Shown: positions 9,782 to 19,801, numbered from the stretch's first letter. The stretch: 28,847 bases of DNA from Klebsormidium nitens (GCA_000708835.1 DF237797.1:1-28847); one strand, 5' to 3'. Notes: generated from the letters alone by a model not told the origin. Translations and numbers: made by a program.

Positions 9782-10107
9782 CTGTTACACGGAGGAATTT
9801 GGCTAGGCTGTAAGTGGGGACAGCTTAAGACCAAAAGAAAGGCACATGAACGAGGACAGGGAAAGCGCAGAGAACGCGCAATCAAAGCTGGTAGAAAAGA
9901 AGGCAACAAGGTCCAAAAACAGGTAGGTTATATTGCAGAGCAGACGAGCAGATTACTTCGCAAGTTCCTTGAAAGTAGAGAGGCACAAGCCGTCAGACAA
10001 GAAGATGTGTGAAACAGGAGCAAGAAATCAAATAGAACGATAGAATGGCCGAAGAAGCCTCCTAATCCGTTCACAGGCAGCTTCGAAAATGCTTAAAGGG
10101 GAGCTTC

Positions 10108-13100
10108 TCAGTCTTCAGAATCATCATTCATGATGGGGTCACCGAGTACAACATGACGATTCCTTACAATCAGGGGAATGCCCGCCAGCTGGAGTGCCAT
10201 TCCTTGCATTCCACGCAACTCTAAGAACGGAAACAACAAGCCTTAGCAATGTTCCCCTGAAATCCTGCCAAGGGAGATCCAATGGATACATTAAGGTGAC
10301 CTACCAGATGGCCGTCAGGAGCCCTGCAGAGCACAATGACGTCACCAGCTTGCAGGCCTCTGGATTGGATGAAGTCAGCGGTGTGCTCAAATACATAGAT
10401 CCGGCTTCTGTTGTTAGGCCAGAATCTGGGCGGAGGAAGGGGAAGGACTGACAATCAGAAGTCATGGATATTTCAAATGCTGCACTGCCTCTTGTGGAAC
10501 TGAAGAGCAGACACTTACTCCACAAGAATGAGTCAATGCTTTTAAACTCGATTGGATCCATGACACGATTCCAATACCTTTAAGTTGTTTGTCACTCCAT
10601 ATACCTCCACCCGAGATAAATCGACGTGTACTAGAACGAAGCTGCCAAACACGGACGCTTGCGAATGCATTTGCCGTTGCCTCCCATACACCGCCCATAG
10701 ACTCATGGGGAACTGGACAATGCATCAGAATATAATTCATAGCACAAAGGAGATTTGATTCTCTTACACAAAGGGACAACAGACACCAGAAGTAGCCAGC
10801 CAAGACATACAAATGTCAAACACGTTTCTAAGGTGACAATGAAGACAAAGTGATAGGAAGACCGGCCTGTAGCGCAGCTCCCAATTCCTCCCATCTGCAT
10901 CCTCCACAGTCATTGGGCCTCCTTCCTTTTCCAGCACCTTGGGCAGGTGAAGCTCAGCTTGGGTCTGCACAGAAACTTTGTTCCTAAAAACCAGAGTACA
11001 ATATGAAGAGAAAGCTTTTAATCTACGAAGTTCTTCCTTTCAGATGCTCCTTCTTCTATATGGGAGCCTCAGCAATAAGCAAAAGTGGTTCAGATTGGTT
11101 CTGTAGAGAATGAGGAGAGAACCTTCACATTCAAGGGCCTTCTTTTATTAAGATTTGGACCTTCAGTCATGAAAAGCTCCAATGAGGAGAAGAAACCTTA
11201 GCGAAGAGCAACCTCCGTGTGAGCAGCTGTGAACAGAAGCTGGGACTCGATATTGAAAGCTGCGTCTTTCACATGTCCTTGGGCGAGGAAGAGGAAGTGA
11301 AATTGTTCATAAACATCACAATCAACGAGACTCCCTGCAAAGTAGAGCTGCAGTTCAGGGCCCTTCAGAAATTGTTTACTTCATGTACGTTATGAGCTTT
11401 CTGCTCCAGAAGGAAAGAGGGACAGGGACAGGAACTGGTGGTAAAGAGATGCCTGGAAGGCCAGTGTCCAACCAAGAAGGCCTGTATCAAGCTCATTAGT
11501 TCGTCAATTGCAGCAAGGATAAGGGAAGCGCCATACCTTTGGCAGAATGATCCGCCCCAGGGGACTTGTATCACTAGCGGTGAGTACCTTCTCAAAGAGT
11601 ACGTACCAGGCAGCTGCGTCTGCTGGTTGGGGCCTGACCAGCTGGCGGACCCACTGCATCAATCTGCAAGAGGGATCAGATACATCTGTTGTGATTGTAT
11701 CAGGAGCACAGTGGCATCGAGACAACTTGGAATTAAGGCTGCGAGCCTGCAATTGAGATGATGTCGACCTACCTTCCAAGGTGAACCTGTCTGACTTGAC
11801 ACCTGACAAACTCACCGGCCGATGACAGAGCAACCAAGTATCCAACTGTGACCTTTTAGAGGAGCAGCAAAGACATCCAAAAGTCTGTCTTTTTGAAAGC
11901 AAAAAGCCTGAGTATGCTGTTTGCCAGTCACCTTTTGAGAACGTCAATGAGCTCTGAGACTTGATAAGCAATGCACCTACCTCTCTTCTGGTGTTTTGGC
12001 CGTGAGCTAGCTCCCCTCATGTGAGACGCCAGGACCGTTCGAGGCGTCCAAGATGGCTGACCTTTCGGCGATCTCGGACCTGCCTTCTCATCGCTTGCCC
12101 TAGTGTCTTTTGGAGGAAAGACAGGCACGTTCTCGAGAGGGGGATTAGCGGAGGAGTTGAAGAAGTAACTGGGGCTCAACCCGAGACTGGGGGTTGGCCA
12201 CGATTCGAAGGCCATGCACGGGCTATAAGAAGGGTTTGCGCTCTGGAGGTTGCCTTTTTCGCTTTGCAGCAAATCAAAAATATCTGTGCCCACATCACAG
12301 CCGATTGGCTGCCCCAATCCGCTTGACATTACTGGCAGCGTGCTTTGCTGTGAAGGAGGGGGGTTGCTCCTCTCAAAGTTGAGGTCAGATATGCCCCCCC
12401 ACCCGCCAGCATTCACTGGGAGGTACGCCGCCAGTGCTTCTGAGTTTGGGGAGGGGCCTCCTGCAGCCCGTTCGGGATTCCCCACTGAGCACCCTCTAGC
12501 TCGTTGGCCCCCATGTCAAATTCTAGGTGGAGGGAGGCAGGGCATGGGTCAGCTGAATTGTCATGGAGACTTATCGCCTGTTCTTTTAGGAGGGGGGCGT
12601 TGTTGGCGCCAGGGGAGGGCAGCTCGTCCACATTGTTGGTGGACTGCTCCTGGCGGTACTTCTTGCACAGCTCCACCAACTTTCGGACCTGGCCACACAA
12701 GCCAGACTTCAGCCGGACATCCAGAAAAGCACGCTATCGTGCTCTGAGGAGATGAATGAATCAGAGAAACAAGAGCTGAGCAGGAAACAAGCGCAGAAAA
12801 ACACACAACTTGCGCTGGGACTCCACTTTGAAATGATAAGAGTTGCAGAAGCACTACTCAAGAATATACACAAAGCTTCCATCGATCGCTGGTCCTTTAT
12901 CGAATAAAGAGGAGGACTCAAACAAGGCCGTCCTCGGTGTAGTAACGCCGAAGCACATTGGATCCTTTCTTTGCGCTGCATGCTCTATCAACAACAGGGA
13001 AACTCTACGAAAGGGAGAGAAGCAATCAGTAATCGACTGCCATAAGAAACGACCGAGCCAGTTCGCGGTCAACTTTGTTGAGAGCTGGTTCATGCCAGAT

Positions 13101-14478
13101 GGCTGTCGAAGGGATAAGGACAACAAAATCCCGGAAAACCAAGGCCAACATGCATATACAAAGAAAGCTACTCAATTACCTTCGTCGGATCCAAGTCCTT
13201 CAGCTTCCGACCCAGAACTCTTCGCAAATTGTCGGCATTTGCAAGACGTGCCATCTCCAGGGAGACCCTGCCCTGTCCTGCAAGAACGCTGCTCTTGCTG
13301 CTGCCATCCGAGACTGCTTCCACCACACTCATTTTTGCTGCATCAGGGTGCGCTTGCGGGGGCTCTGCCTTCGCGCCACATGCGCCTACCACGGGCTTTG
13401 GGCAGAGCGCCGCGGGTGGGCCGTTTGGCCACAAGCCCATTCCCGCTGGACCGAAAAAGGGGGGTCCCCATGGGGGGGATGAGTAAGAGGAGGGGGGGTG
13501 GAAGGGGCCGAGAGAAGCGTTGCCCACAAGCGCAGGCTGCGCTGCATTGAGGCTCTGTAGGGCGGCCTCGCTGCAGATCCCTGAGAAGGGATTGTGGAGC
13601 CCTAGCCAGGCGGGCTGCCCGCTGGCTTTTGTGTTTGGTAATGTCCGAAACCTCTTCGGACGGTGGTTGGAGATCCACTTCTTGAGCTGCTTGATGTCCA
13701 TGCCCATGTCAGTGCAAAGGACATGTGCTTCGTCCATTGCTTCGATCCCTGAGCCAATCCATTTGACTTTGGACCTAAATGAGCGCAGCTCCTTTTGCTG
13801 CTGGGGGGTAAAGCGCATCCGCTGGCTGACTCCCCCAGCTGAGGTGAGTGGGACCTTGAAGCTGCGAAGGGAGAGGGGCGCCGGAACGTGGTTGTAGGGA
13901 CCCTTCTCCTTGAACTGCTGCTGGCCCCTCTCCTTGAAGCTGTTCGAGCGGAAGTGTGCTCCTGAAGAGCAACGGTGAGAGCTGGCTGGCCTTTTGGGGA
14001 GGAAACTGTGGTTTGACCGCATCCTCTCCAGAGAGGCTCTCCTCCCATCTGCCCCGCCCCACAGCTCAGGCGCCGTCAGCTTGGACCCCCCCAGCGCCTC
14101 CGCCTTCGCAGCCTTCACCTCGCTGCTGCAAGAACGTGCGCTCCCAAAACTGTCCAGGCTGTGCTCATCCAACAGCGGGTTTTTGATCACCATGCCCGTC
14201 ACAATCTCCTGATCCACCTCCATCAGAGTCAGATGTGACCTCTGGTCGGTTGTCATTTCCACTCCCACGTCCTTCTTCTCCAACCCCGTCCCCTGGCTCT
14301 CCCTCTCATCTGTGCTGTCATAGTTTTTCAACTGGGCCTTCACCCCCTTGCTTCCTTTTGGCTCCCCCTCATTTTCCAGGGGAGGTCTCGACATTGCGCT
14401 GTCCATCTCTCCGTTCCCAGGGGCCTCACCAGGGGCCTCAAACTCGTTCCACAACAGGATCTCAGACAGCACGTCCAT
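10108..14478 (-). CDS. LAV-type (ABI3/VP1-like) B3 transcription factor with an upstream homeodomain-like segment
   Basis: Inferred exons: 13180-14478, about 11979-12706, 11537-11663, 10867-10964, 10305-10425 and a tentative last one ending at TGA 10108-10110. The B3 domain is assembled from three exons: [19 protein letters not shown], then [16 protein letters not shown] to ELRYR, then [20 protein letters not shown] with LQAGDVIV. Breaks after LPK and within the Arg before FWPNN match ABI3, and the phases agree. The intron after 10867 starts with GC, not GT. The first exon (433 codons from the ATG at 14478, with an in-frame upstream TGA) holds [15 protein letters not shown] and [17 protein letters not shown], which resembles a ZF-HD homeodomain; the ZF-HD zinc finger is not seen. 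The second exon changes frame near 12480-12510. The B3 call is firm; that all exons form one gene is inferred. Confidence 0.75.
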
Positions 14479-14574
14479 GCTTGCCAGGCGGGGGCGTTCG
14501 CAGGATCAGGTAGGGCCAATTCCGGCACTCATAGTTTTGGCTCCCTAGCGGCATGGTAAAAAGAAAAGTTTTTG

Positions 14575-14637
14575 GCGTTCTTGGTTGGGGTCGAACCCAA
14601 GACCTTCCCGTAGGTCCGTGGACCCGGAGATTTTGAA
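14575..14637 (-). repeat. tRNA-like sequence, probably a SINE fragment
   Basis: Read on the minus strand it contains GGGTTCGACCCC, a good Pol III B-box/T-arm, followed by AACCAAGAACGCCA and then a T-rich tract (CTTTTC) like a Pol III terminator. The T-stem pairs with a six-base loop rather than seven, so a true tRNA is less likely than a tRNA-derived SINE. The 5' half is lost in the run of N. Confidence 0.45.
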
Positions 14638-15080
14638 NNNNNNNNNNNNNNNNNNNNNNNNNNNNNNNNNNNNNNNNNNNNNNNNNNNNNNNNNNNNNNN
14701 NNNNNNNNNNNNNNNNNNNNNNNNNNNNNNNNNNNNNNNNNNNNNNNNNNNNNNNNNNNNNNNNNNNNNNNNNNNNNNNNNNNNNNNNNNNNNNNNNNNN
14801 NNNNNNNNNNNNNNNNNNNNNNNNNNNNNNNNNNNNNNNNNNNNNNNNNNNNNNNNNNNNNNNNNNNNNNNNNNNNNNNNNNNNNNNNNNNNNNNNNNNN
14901 NNNNNNNNNNNNNNNNNNNNNNNNNNNNNNNNNNNNNNNNNNNNNNNNNNNNNNNNNNNNNNNNNNNNNNNNNNNNNNNNNNNNNNNNNNNNNNNNNNNN
15001 NNNNNNNNNNNNNNNNNNNNNNNNNNNNNNNNNNNNNNNNNNNNNNNNNNNNNNNNNNNNNNNNNNNNNNNNNNNNNNNN
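14638..15080. other. Assembly gap (443 N)
   Basis: A run of N of 443 bases. A tRNA-like/SINE fragment abuts it on the left and an open exon runs into it on the right, so repeat content is the likely cause of the gap. Joins across it are unverified. Confidence 0.99.
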
Positions 15081-15934
15081 ACTTTTTGGGCCCCGCTTCA
15101 TTCACTGTTCTTTCCCACCCCTCCCCCTTGACATCTTTGTCAAGAGCAGACTCTACTTCTGCCAGCATTGCATCTCCCCATTCAGCCAGCTGTACCGCGG
15201 CCTCTGCTGTTGTGAGGGAAGGCTTTGCAGAGCCCCCAGGATCCGCTATGCTCTCCTGAGCCACCCCGGTCCATAGCCCTCCAGGCGCGCTTCCTCCTTT
15301 GGGTTGTCTGCTGCTCAGTTCGCTGGGGGCCTCTGAGGGCTCTGGCATGCACCTATGCTGGCGACTTTGAAGTTCTCGAATCAAGCTGGAACCAGCAAGA
15401 GCCAATCCTGCAATATACGAAAGCGATGGGGTTGAGCAGAGATGGAACATGATCTGGATAATATGGGATCGGTCCAGAGAGAGCTGTTCAGGATAGAAGG
15501 CTTGTGGGGTATGAAAAAAACAGAGGCAACCACAGTTTTGTGACCATGTATCATAGGGATTCTGCACAACGCACCTTCCTTTTCGTAACTAAGTTGCAGA
15601 TAAAAAAGCAATTTGGACACATGCACAGCAAGTTTTGAGACAGGGTAAATTTCAAATGAGCAATTAATGCAAGCGACAGGACCAGCCCTTATCCCCAGGG
15701 ACTTTGTTGATTATGGCCAAACCGCCCACAGCTCTATGAAGACACAATTGAGGCTTTGAAAGGAAACATCCAGGACACCAGAGCCAAGATGAATGCAGAA
15801 GATGAAGAGCCACACTCACCAATACACGAAGTTGTATTCGATGCTGGAGGGAGGGAGACAATCTTCCTCCAGCAAGCCTCCCTCGGGCCCTTAGTAGGTT
15901 CTCTCACTTCCGTACCCCCAGGCTTCAGCCCTCT
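15081..15934 (-). CDS. Partial host gene, two exons running into the gap
   Basis: Exon 15820-15934 (minus) lies between acceptor ttattgcag and donor GTGAGT at 15819 and ends in phase 1. The next exon starts at 15407 after acceptor tatattgcag, continues the phase, and stays open into the gap at 15081. The encoded protein is polar, with LAEWGDAMLAEVESALDKDV as its most structured, helical stretch. No domain was recognised. It has the same direction as the B3 gene and could be its 5' part, but the ATG at 14478 has an in-frame stop just upstream with no good acceptor between, so a separate gene is equally possible. Confidence 0.45.
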
Positions 15935-16094
15935 CTGCAATAAGCATGCGCTAAGGACAGATACTGTAACGTGTTATGGATGGTGGTGTGGTCCTAGCTA
16001 TTTGAGGGGAACCTACAAGCTGCAGTTAGAGCGCAAGTCCTATATCCGGCTTGGCTTCGTTCCTCTGCAATCTCCTTGGTGCTTTTTAAAAGGC

Positions 16095-16217
16095 CTACAG
16101 GACATACTTTGCCAGGACGTAGATGAGCTTCTGCAGGCCGCAGAACAACCCAAGGCTCCTGAACTCCTCATCACGGTCTGCGTAAGACTCATATTGTTGA
16201 GGCAACGGCACGTCCAT
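16095..16217 (-). CDS. Small open frame, 40 residues
   Basis: Starts at ATG (16217), reads MDVPLPQQYESYADRDEEFR followed by SLGLFCGLQKLIYVLAKYVL, and ends at TAG (16095-16097). The composition, polar then hydrophobic, is protein-like, and it is divergent from the DUF5832-type gene. AA/GTATGT near its end could instead be a splice donor, making it a first exon. No homologue was recognised. Confidence 0.3.
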   Translation of the reverse strand: MDVPLPQQYESYADRDEEFRSLGLFCGLQKLIYVLAKYVL

Positions 16218-16318
16218 TACTGCACAGTGAGATCATGAGAGAAAATAAAATGAGCCCGAGTGCGGACAACGGGGGGCGTTTACTTTCACCATTTAAGCCA
16301 ACTATGGAGGCAAGCCGG

Positions 16319-16819
16319 ATGAGCACCAAGGAAGTCTACCTGGACGAAGACACTCTCAAGGTCCCTGGCCTTGCCTTTGCCATCATCTCTTTCGTTGGAC
16401 CTCAGGGGGCTCAAAAGTGCGATCACTTTGGCCTGAAGATAAGAGGTGCTTTCGAGACCTACGAACAGGCCAGCGAGCATGCCAAGAGGCTCTCGAAGGT
16501 TGACCCGGCATTCGACGTCTACGTGGTGGACATGTACAGGTGGATCTCAGCCCCCCCCGACCCCAACCTAATCAACAAGAAGGTCTATAACGATCCGACC
16601 CTAAACACCCTGATGGAGTCCTATGAGGAGGAGCAGAAGAGGGCAAAGGAGATTTTCGACGAGAGGAAGGCCATCGTCATGAAGGACGGCTTGGAAGCCC
16701 TTCCCCAAGAGGAATCCCTGCCGACCATCACCGAGGTGGACCCCAAGGAGGCCTCCTCCTCGCAAGAGGCCTCCTCCTCGCGTGAGACCCCGGGAGCAGA
16801 GGGGGATGCCACCCAATAA
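16319..16819 (+). CDS. DUF5832-type NCLDV protein
   Basis: The protein is 166 residues from the ATG at 16319; an in-frame ATG at 16304 is also possible. Conserved-looking core: VPGLAFAIISFVGPQG, CDHFGLKIRGAFETYEQA, FDVYVVDMYRWISAPP and an EEEQKRAKEIFDERK helix near the end. This order (VPGxxFA-FVxP, KIRGxFxTxEEA, FDVYVxDxxxW, coiled helix) is what I associate with DUF5832, a family widespread in NCLDVs with no known role. The C-terminal tail carries a short duplicated EASSS motif. It opens the same-strand viral cluster; the next gene starts 22 bases after its stop. Confidence 0.75.
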   Translation: MSTKEVYLDEDTLKVPGLAFAIISFVGPQGAQKCDHFGLKIRGAFETYEQASEHAKRLSKVDPAFDVYVVDMYRWISAPPDPNLINKKVYNDPTLNTLMESYEEEQKRAKEIFDERKAIVMKDGLEALPQEESLPTITEVDPKEASSSQEASSSRETPGAEGDATQ

Positions 16820-16841
16820 TCACTCTACCTACATATAAGGT

Positions 16842-17291
16842 ATGGCAACCGAGAGGGACGAGCCTGTGGTGCTTGTTTAAAAGGTGCTACGCAGTCCAAA
16901 GATCCTGGCAATGCTGCTGGTGGGTGCAGGCCTCTTTGTCTTTCTTAGCCCAGTGATAAGCGTCCTCCAGCTGCTAGGGGTGCTGCTGGTCCTGGGGGGC
17001 ATCTTGATCTACACGTCGGGGGACCTCAGGCTTGTCAGAGGCGTGCGCAAGAGGCTGCAGGGGCTGCCGGCCAGGATGGATGCAGCCACAGCGGCCCTCC
17101 GAGCGGCCGACGCGGCCAAGCAAGCGGCCGCGGCCGCTCAGAAAAAGACAACCGTCGAGTACCTGCCCTCATTGGACATGTTCTACAAAGGTGACAGCGT
17201 CGGTGCATACCTCTCTGACAACATGTTCCGGCTGGTTGATCCCCATCCTGGTAGCTCAGTAGGAGGTCAAGGTGTGAAAGTCAAAACTTGA
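16842..17291 (+). CDS. Small membrane protein with an in-frame stop near its start
   Basis: An ATG at 16842 begins MATERDEPVVLV, meets TAA at 16878-16880, and continues in the same frame as VLRSPKILAMLLVGAGLFVF, so a single-base change probably created the stop. After it there is an ATG at 16911. Two membrane segments (about the first 45 residues after the stop) are followed by an Ala-rich helix (AATAALRAADAAKQAAAAAQ) and a polar tail. It is placed 22 bases after the DUF5832-type gene and 53 before the primase. The family was not recognised; small virion membrane proteins are common in NCLDVs, and that is only a guess here. Confidence 0.6.
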
Positions 17292-17344
17292 GAGACTCCA
17301 ATAGGCTTAGGAGAACGCGTTGGAAGAGTGAGGCAGCTATTTTC

Positions 17345-18838
17345 ATGACGTCTCCCATGGAGAGCCTCAGAGCCACAATCTTCGAGCTCGCAGACTGTGG
17401 CTTCTATGGCCTTCCAGTTAAAATCTCCATGGAGAACGGCAAGAAGAGATCAATTTTCCCCAGATCATGGGCCCATCTCACGAGCGTTGAGAAGTGGCAG
17501 CAAAGCATTGATAGCATCATCTGCTCCAGCACTCGTGGCTGCAACGGGATCGCAATCCTGACGGGAATAAGTGATTGCTTTGTGCTGGACATAGACACAA
17601 CTTCCGACTCGAAGAAGCGGTCAGGGATGGAACTTTGGAACCGTTTGGTTGCTGAGCACGGCGAGCCAGTGACGCTGAGGGCAAAGACGGGGAGTGGCGG
17701 TCTCCATTACTACTTTTCGGCCTCCAACACGCCCCGTCTGAAGAAGACTCGCAACTTCGCAACCATAAAGTACGAGGGGGAGACATACGGCATTGACGGA
17801 CGCGGTGTGGGTGGTGTAGTCTTCTGCCCACCGAGCACTTACACGGACGAGGAGGGGAGGCTCTACGAGTACACTTGGGACTTTGGGGAGCCCCGCCTAG
17901 GCTGCAATCCGATGCCGGACTGGTTGACCAGCCTGGTGAATGCTCAGGGGGGGCAGATTGCGCCGGCATTGCCCGACCCCGATCTGGCACTGCCCTCAGC
18001 TGCCCTCAGCATTGGGGCCCTGCAGGCAAGCCATCAGGGGCCCGCCCGTGCAGACCCTGTGCAATCGGGCGTACTCCACGATGCCATCGCAAGGGAGATC
18101 AAGGAGCTGCTTTACGAGAGGGCGGGCGACAGCACGAGCCGGTGCACGACTACGATCGACCATGGCCCTTATGGCACCTTCTACTGCTTCCGGGTGCAAG
18201 GGCCCCGCACCTGCTTCTTCGGACAGGCCCACGACGGGTCCAACAATTATAGTGTTTTGAAACGCGGCAAGAAGCTCTTGTACCGGTGCCATGGGGCCAC
18301 CTGCAGCAGAGAAAGGGTCAGGAGCCTCGGAGACCTCTCGCTAGAAGCGGCACTCTCGGATGCCGGCAGTGAGCCTGTCGACGAGTCTGCCGACGACACC
18401 GTGTTCAACTTCCGAGACATGAGCACGGACGAGCAGACCCTGCTGCTCAAGCTGGTGGCTGACAACATCCCCGAGAATTACACCGGGCTGGGGCGCATCT
18501 TCGGGTACATCTACGCCAAGGAGGGGCGGATCTTGGTCACAGATGCAAAGAAGTACTTTTACGTTTGGGCCGGCCAGAGGTGGGTCAGGGACGATGGCAA
18601 CCGGGTGGTCAGCACCTTCTGCACGCAGATGGCGAGGCTGCTCAAGTGGTACGACAGGCAGCGGGAAGCCCTCACGAAGAAGAAGCTCGTTGAGAGGGGG
18701 CTCTGCAGCGAGGATGAGGCGATCACCTCCGTGATTGCCACGATGAGGAAGAGGGCGGGGAAGGATCAGATCAAGGAAGTTGAGGACCTCGTGAGGACCT
18801 CGTTGATGCGGAGCTGCCAAGGAACAAGGTCAACGTGA
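17345..18838 (+). CDS. D5: PrimPol primase part of the D5-type primase-helicase (frame broken at its end)
   Basis: The ATG at 17345 is preferred over a TTG at 17288. The first 220 residues form a bifunctional primase-polymerase (AEP) domain: GIAILTG, metal-binding FVLDIDT (Asp-Ile-Asp), KTGSGGLHYYF, GIDGRGVGGVVFCPPSTY. A middle region and a D5_N-like segment (YFYVWAGQRWVRDDG) follow. The frame ends at TGA 18836-18838 in an artificial tail, because an 11-base tandem duplication at 18782-18803 shifts the reading by two. The helicase domain continues in the other frame from 18835 on. Such AEP-D5 fusions prime and unwind DNA at NCLDV replication forks. Apart from the duplication the coding looks well preserved. 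Confidence 0.9.
   Translation: MTSPMESLRATIFELADCGFYGLPVKISMENGKKRSIFPRSWAHLTSVEKWQQSIDSIICSSTRGCNGIAILTGISDCFVLDIDTTSDSKKRSGMELWNRLVAEHGEPVTLRAKTGSGGLHYYFSASNTPRLKKTRNFATIKYEGETYGIDGRGVGGVVFCPPSTYTDEEGRLYEYTWDFGEPRLGCNPMPDWLTSLVNAQGGQIAPALPDPDLALPSAALSIGALQASHQGPARADPVQSGVLHDAIAREIKELLYERAGDSTSRCTTTIDHGPYGTFYCFRVQGPRTCFFGQAHDGSNNYSVLKRGKKLLYRCHGATCSRERVRSLGDLSLEAALSDAGSEPVDESADDTVFNFRDMSTDEQTLLLKLVADNIPENYTGLGRIFGYIYAKEGRILVTDAKKYFYVWAGQRWVRDDGNRVVSTFCTQMARLLKWYDRQREALTKKKLVERGLCSEDEAITSVIATMRKRAGKDQIKEVEDLVRTSLMRSCQGTRST
18782..18803 (+). repeat. 11-base tandem duplication that breaks the primase-helicase frame
   Basis: gaggacctcgt occurs at 18782-18792 and again at 18793-18803 with no base between. 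The coding frame before the first copy and the helicase frame after the second differ by exactly the two-base shift an 11-base insertion causes, so the duplication alone explains the break. Confidence 0.92.
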
Positions 18839-19692
18839 GCAACCCAAAGGAGGCGCACGTATGCCTCACCTACACCATCAACCAGCTCTTTGAGCCTGAC
18901 CTCCTCAGCTTCTTTGACCGCAACCTCGACATTGTGTGCGCCCCCAATGGCATCCTGGACCTGAGGACCGGGCGCCTCAGCGCTCCGCATCCGAGCCACA
19001 TGTGCTCCCGGTCCGTGGGGACTCGCTACATGGGGCTTGATTACCTCACGAGCCGCTTCCACGCCTTCGTCATGGACATCTTCAACTCTGAGCTCGAGGT
19101 AGTCGAGTGGATGCAGCTCTTCCTTGGCTACTGCCTCACAGGCCACACGCTGGAGGAGATGTTCTGTATTCTGTACGGTGTGGGGGCCAATGGCAAAGGG
19201 GCCCTCAAGCAGGCGCTCGCCAAAGCATTTGGCACGTACTACACGGTCATGAATAAGGACTGCTTCATCAAGCCGGGAGGCAAGAGGGCTGAGGGCGCGG
19301 CCACGAGCCACATCATGCAGCTCAAAGGGACCAGGTTCGCCGTCTGCGACGAGAGCGAAGAGAGGCAGCAGATCAATGGAGCCCTGATCAAGGAGACCAC
19401 CGGAGGTGGCGCAATGACTGCCCGCGACCTCTTCAGCAAGTCAGAGACCTTTGTGCCAACGCACAAGCCAGTCCTGCTCACCAATCACAAGCCGGACATT
19501 GCGGACGCAGACGAGGGCCTGCTTCGGAGGCTCTGTCTCGTGCCATTCGTGAACTGCTACAAGCCCGTTGGGGAGCTCGACCCCAACAACCCCCTTCACA
19601 AGCCGCAGGACAGCGCACTCAAGGACTTTCTCGAGTCCGAAGAGGGCGCGCGCCAGACTCTGGTATGGTGCGTCCGTGGGGCGATGGAATAG
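18835..19692 (+). CDS. D5: D5-type helicase part of the primase-helicase (SF3)
   Basis: This is the C-terminal half of the same ancestral gene; its frame is open from within the duplicated stretch, so the GTG at 18835 is not a true start. It shows D5_N features (FDRNLDIVCAPNGILDLRTG, then WMQLFLGYCLTGHTLEEMF), Walker A GVGANGKGALKQ, where the residue after Lys is Gly, a variant I recall in other D5-like proteins, FAVCDESEE (Walker B region), GGGAMTARDLFSK, and LLTNHKPDIADADEGLLRRL (sensor/arginine-finger region). TAG at 19690-19692 ends it, but the same frame stays open and protein-like for about 20 more codons (RRRELNPSAKVLQPLPRTLA) up to the repeat at 19754, where the original tail seems to be lost. 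Confidence 0.9.
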   Translation: MSNPKEAHVCLTYTINQLFEPDLLSFFDRNLDIVCAPNGILDLRTGRLSAPHPSHMCSRSVGTRYMGLDYLTSRFHAFVMDIFNSELEVVEWMQLFLGYCLTGHTLEEMFCILYGVGANGKGALKQALAKAFGTYYTVMNKDCFIKPGGKRAEGAATSHIMQLKGTRFAVCDESEERQQINGALIKETTGGGAMTARDLFSKSETFVPTHKPVLLTNHKPDIADADEGLLRRLCLVPFVNCYKPVGELDPNNPLHKPQDSALKDFLESEEGARQTLVWCVRGAME

Positions 19693-19753
19693 TATCGTAG
19701 GCGGGAACTCAACCCGTCCGCCAAGGTGCTTCAGCCCCTGCCCCGCACCCTGG

Positions 19754-19801
19754 CTGCAGCACTCACCGTGTAACGGCACGACTGCGTCAGGTGACGCATG
19801 C
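19754..19801 (+). repeat. Dispersed repeat, internal copy
   Basis: 48 bases, identical to 28782-28829 except for one base (g at 19790, c at 28818). It contains the 19-base core gtgtaacggcacgactgcg (19768-19786) also found inverted at 23-41. It sits exactly where the D5 C-terminal coding and the first zinc finger of the next gene are both cut short. Confidence 0.9.

Noticed and set aside
9764-10012. Lys/Arg-rich 82-residue plus-strand frame
   Set aside because: Purine-rich sequence gives such frames by chance; it overlaps a likely minus-strand exon boundary and lacks any motif.
14575-14637. A functional tRNA gene
   Set aside because: Only the 3' half is present, the T-loop is short, and the 5' half is in the gap; a SINE fragment fits better.
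14529-15567. Frames translated through the run of N
   Set aside because: Unknown bases make them meaningless across 14638-15080; only the part right of 15081 was kept as an exon.
15756-16238. 160-residue plus-strand frame before the DUF5832-type gene
   Set aside because: It overlaps a minus-strand exon with good splice sites and a minus-strand small frame; its composition is not protein-like.
18788-18840. An intron explaining the D5 frame change
   Set aside because: The 11-base tandem duplication explains it completely and no splice sites fit.
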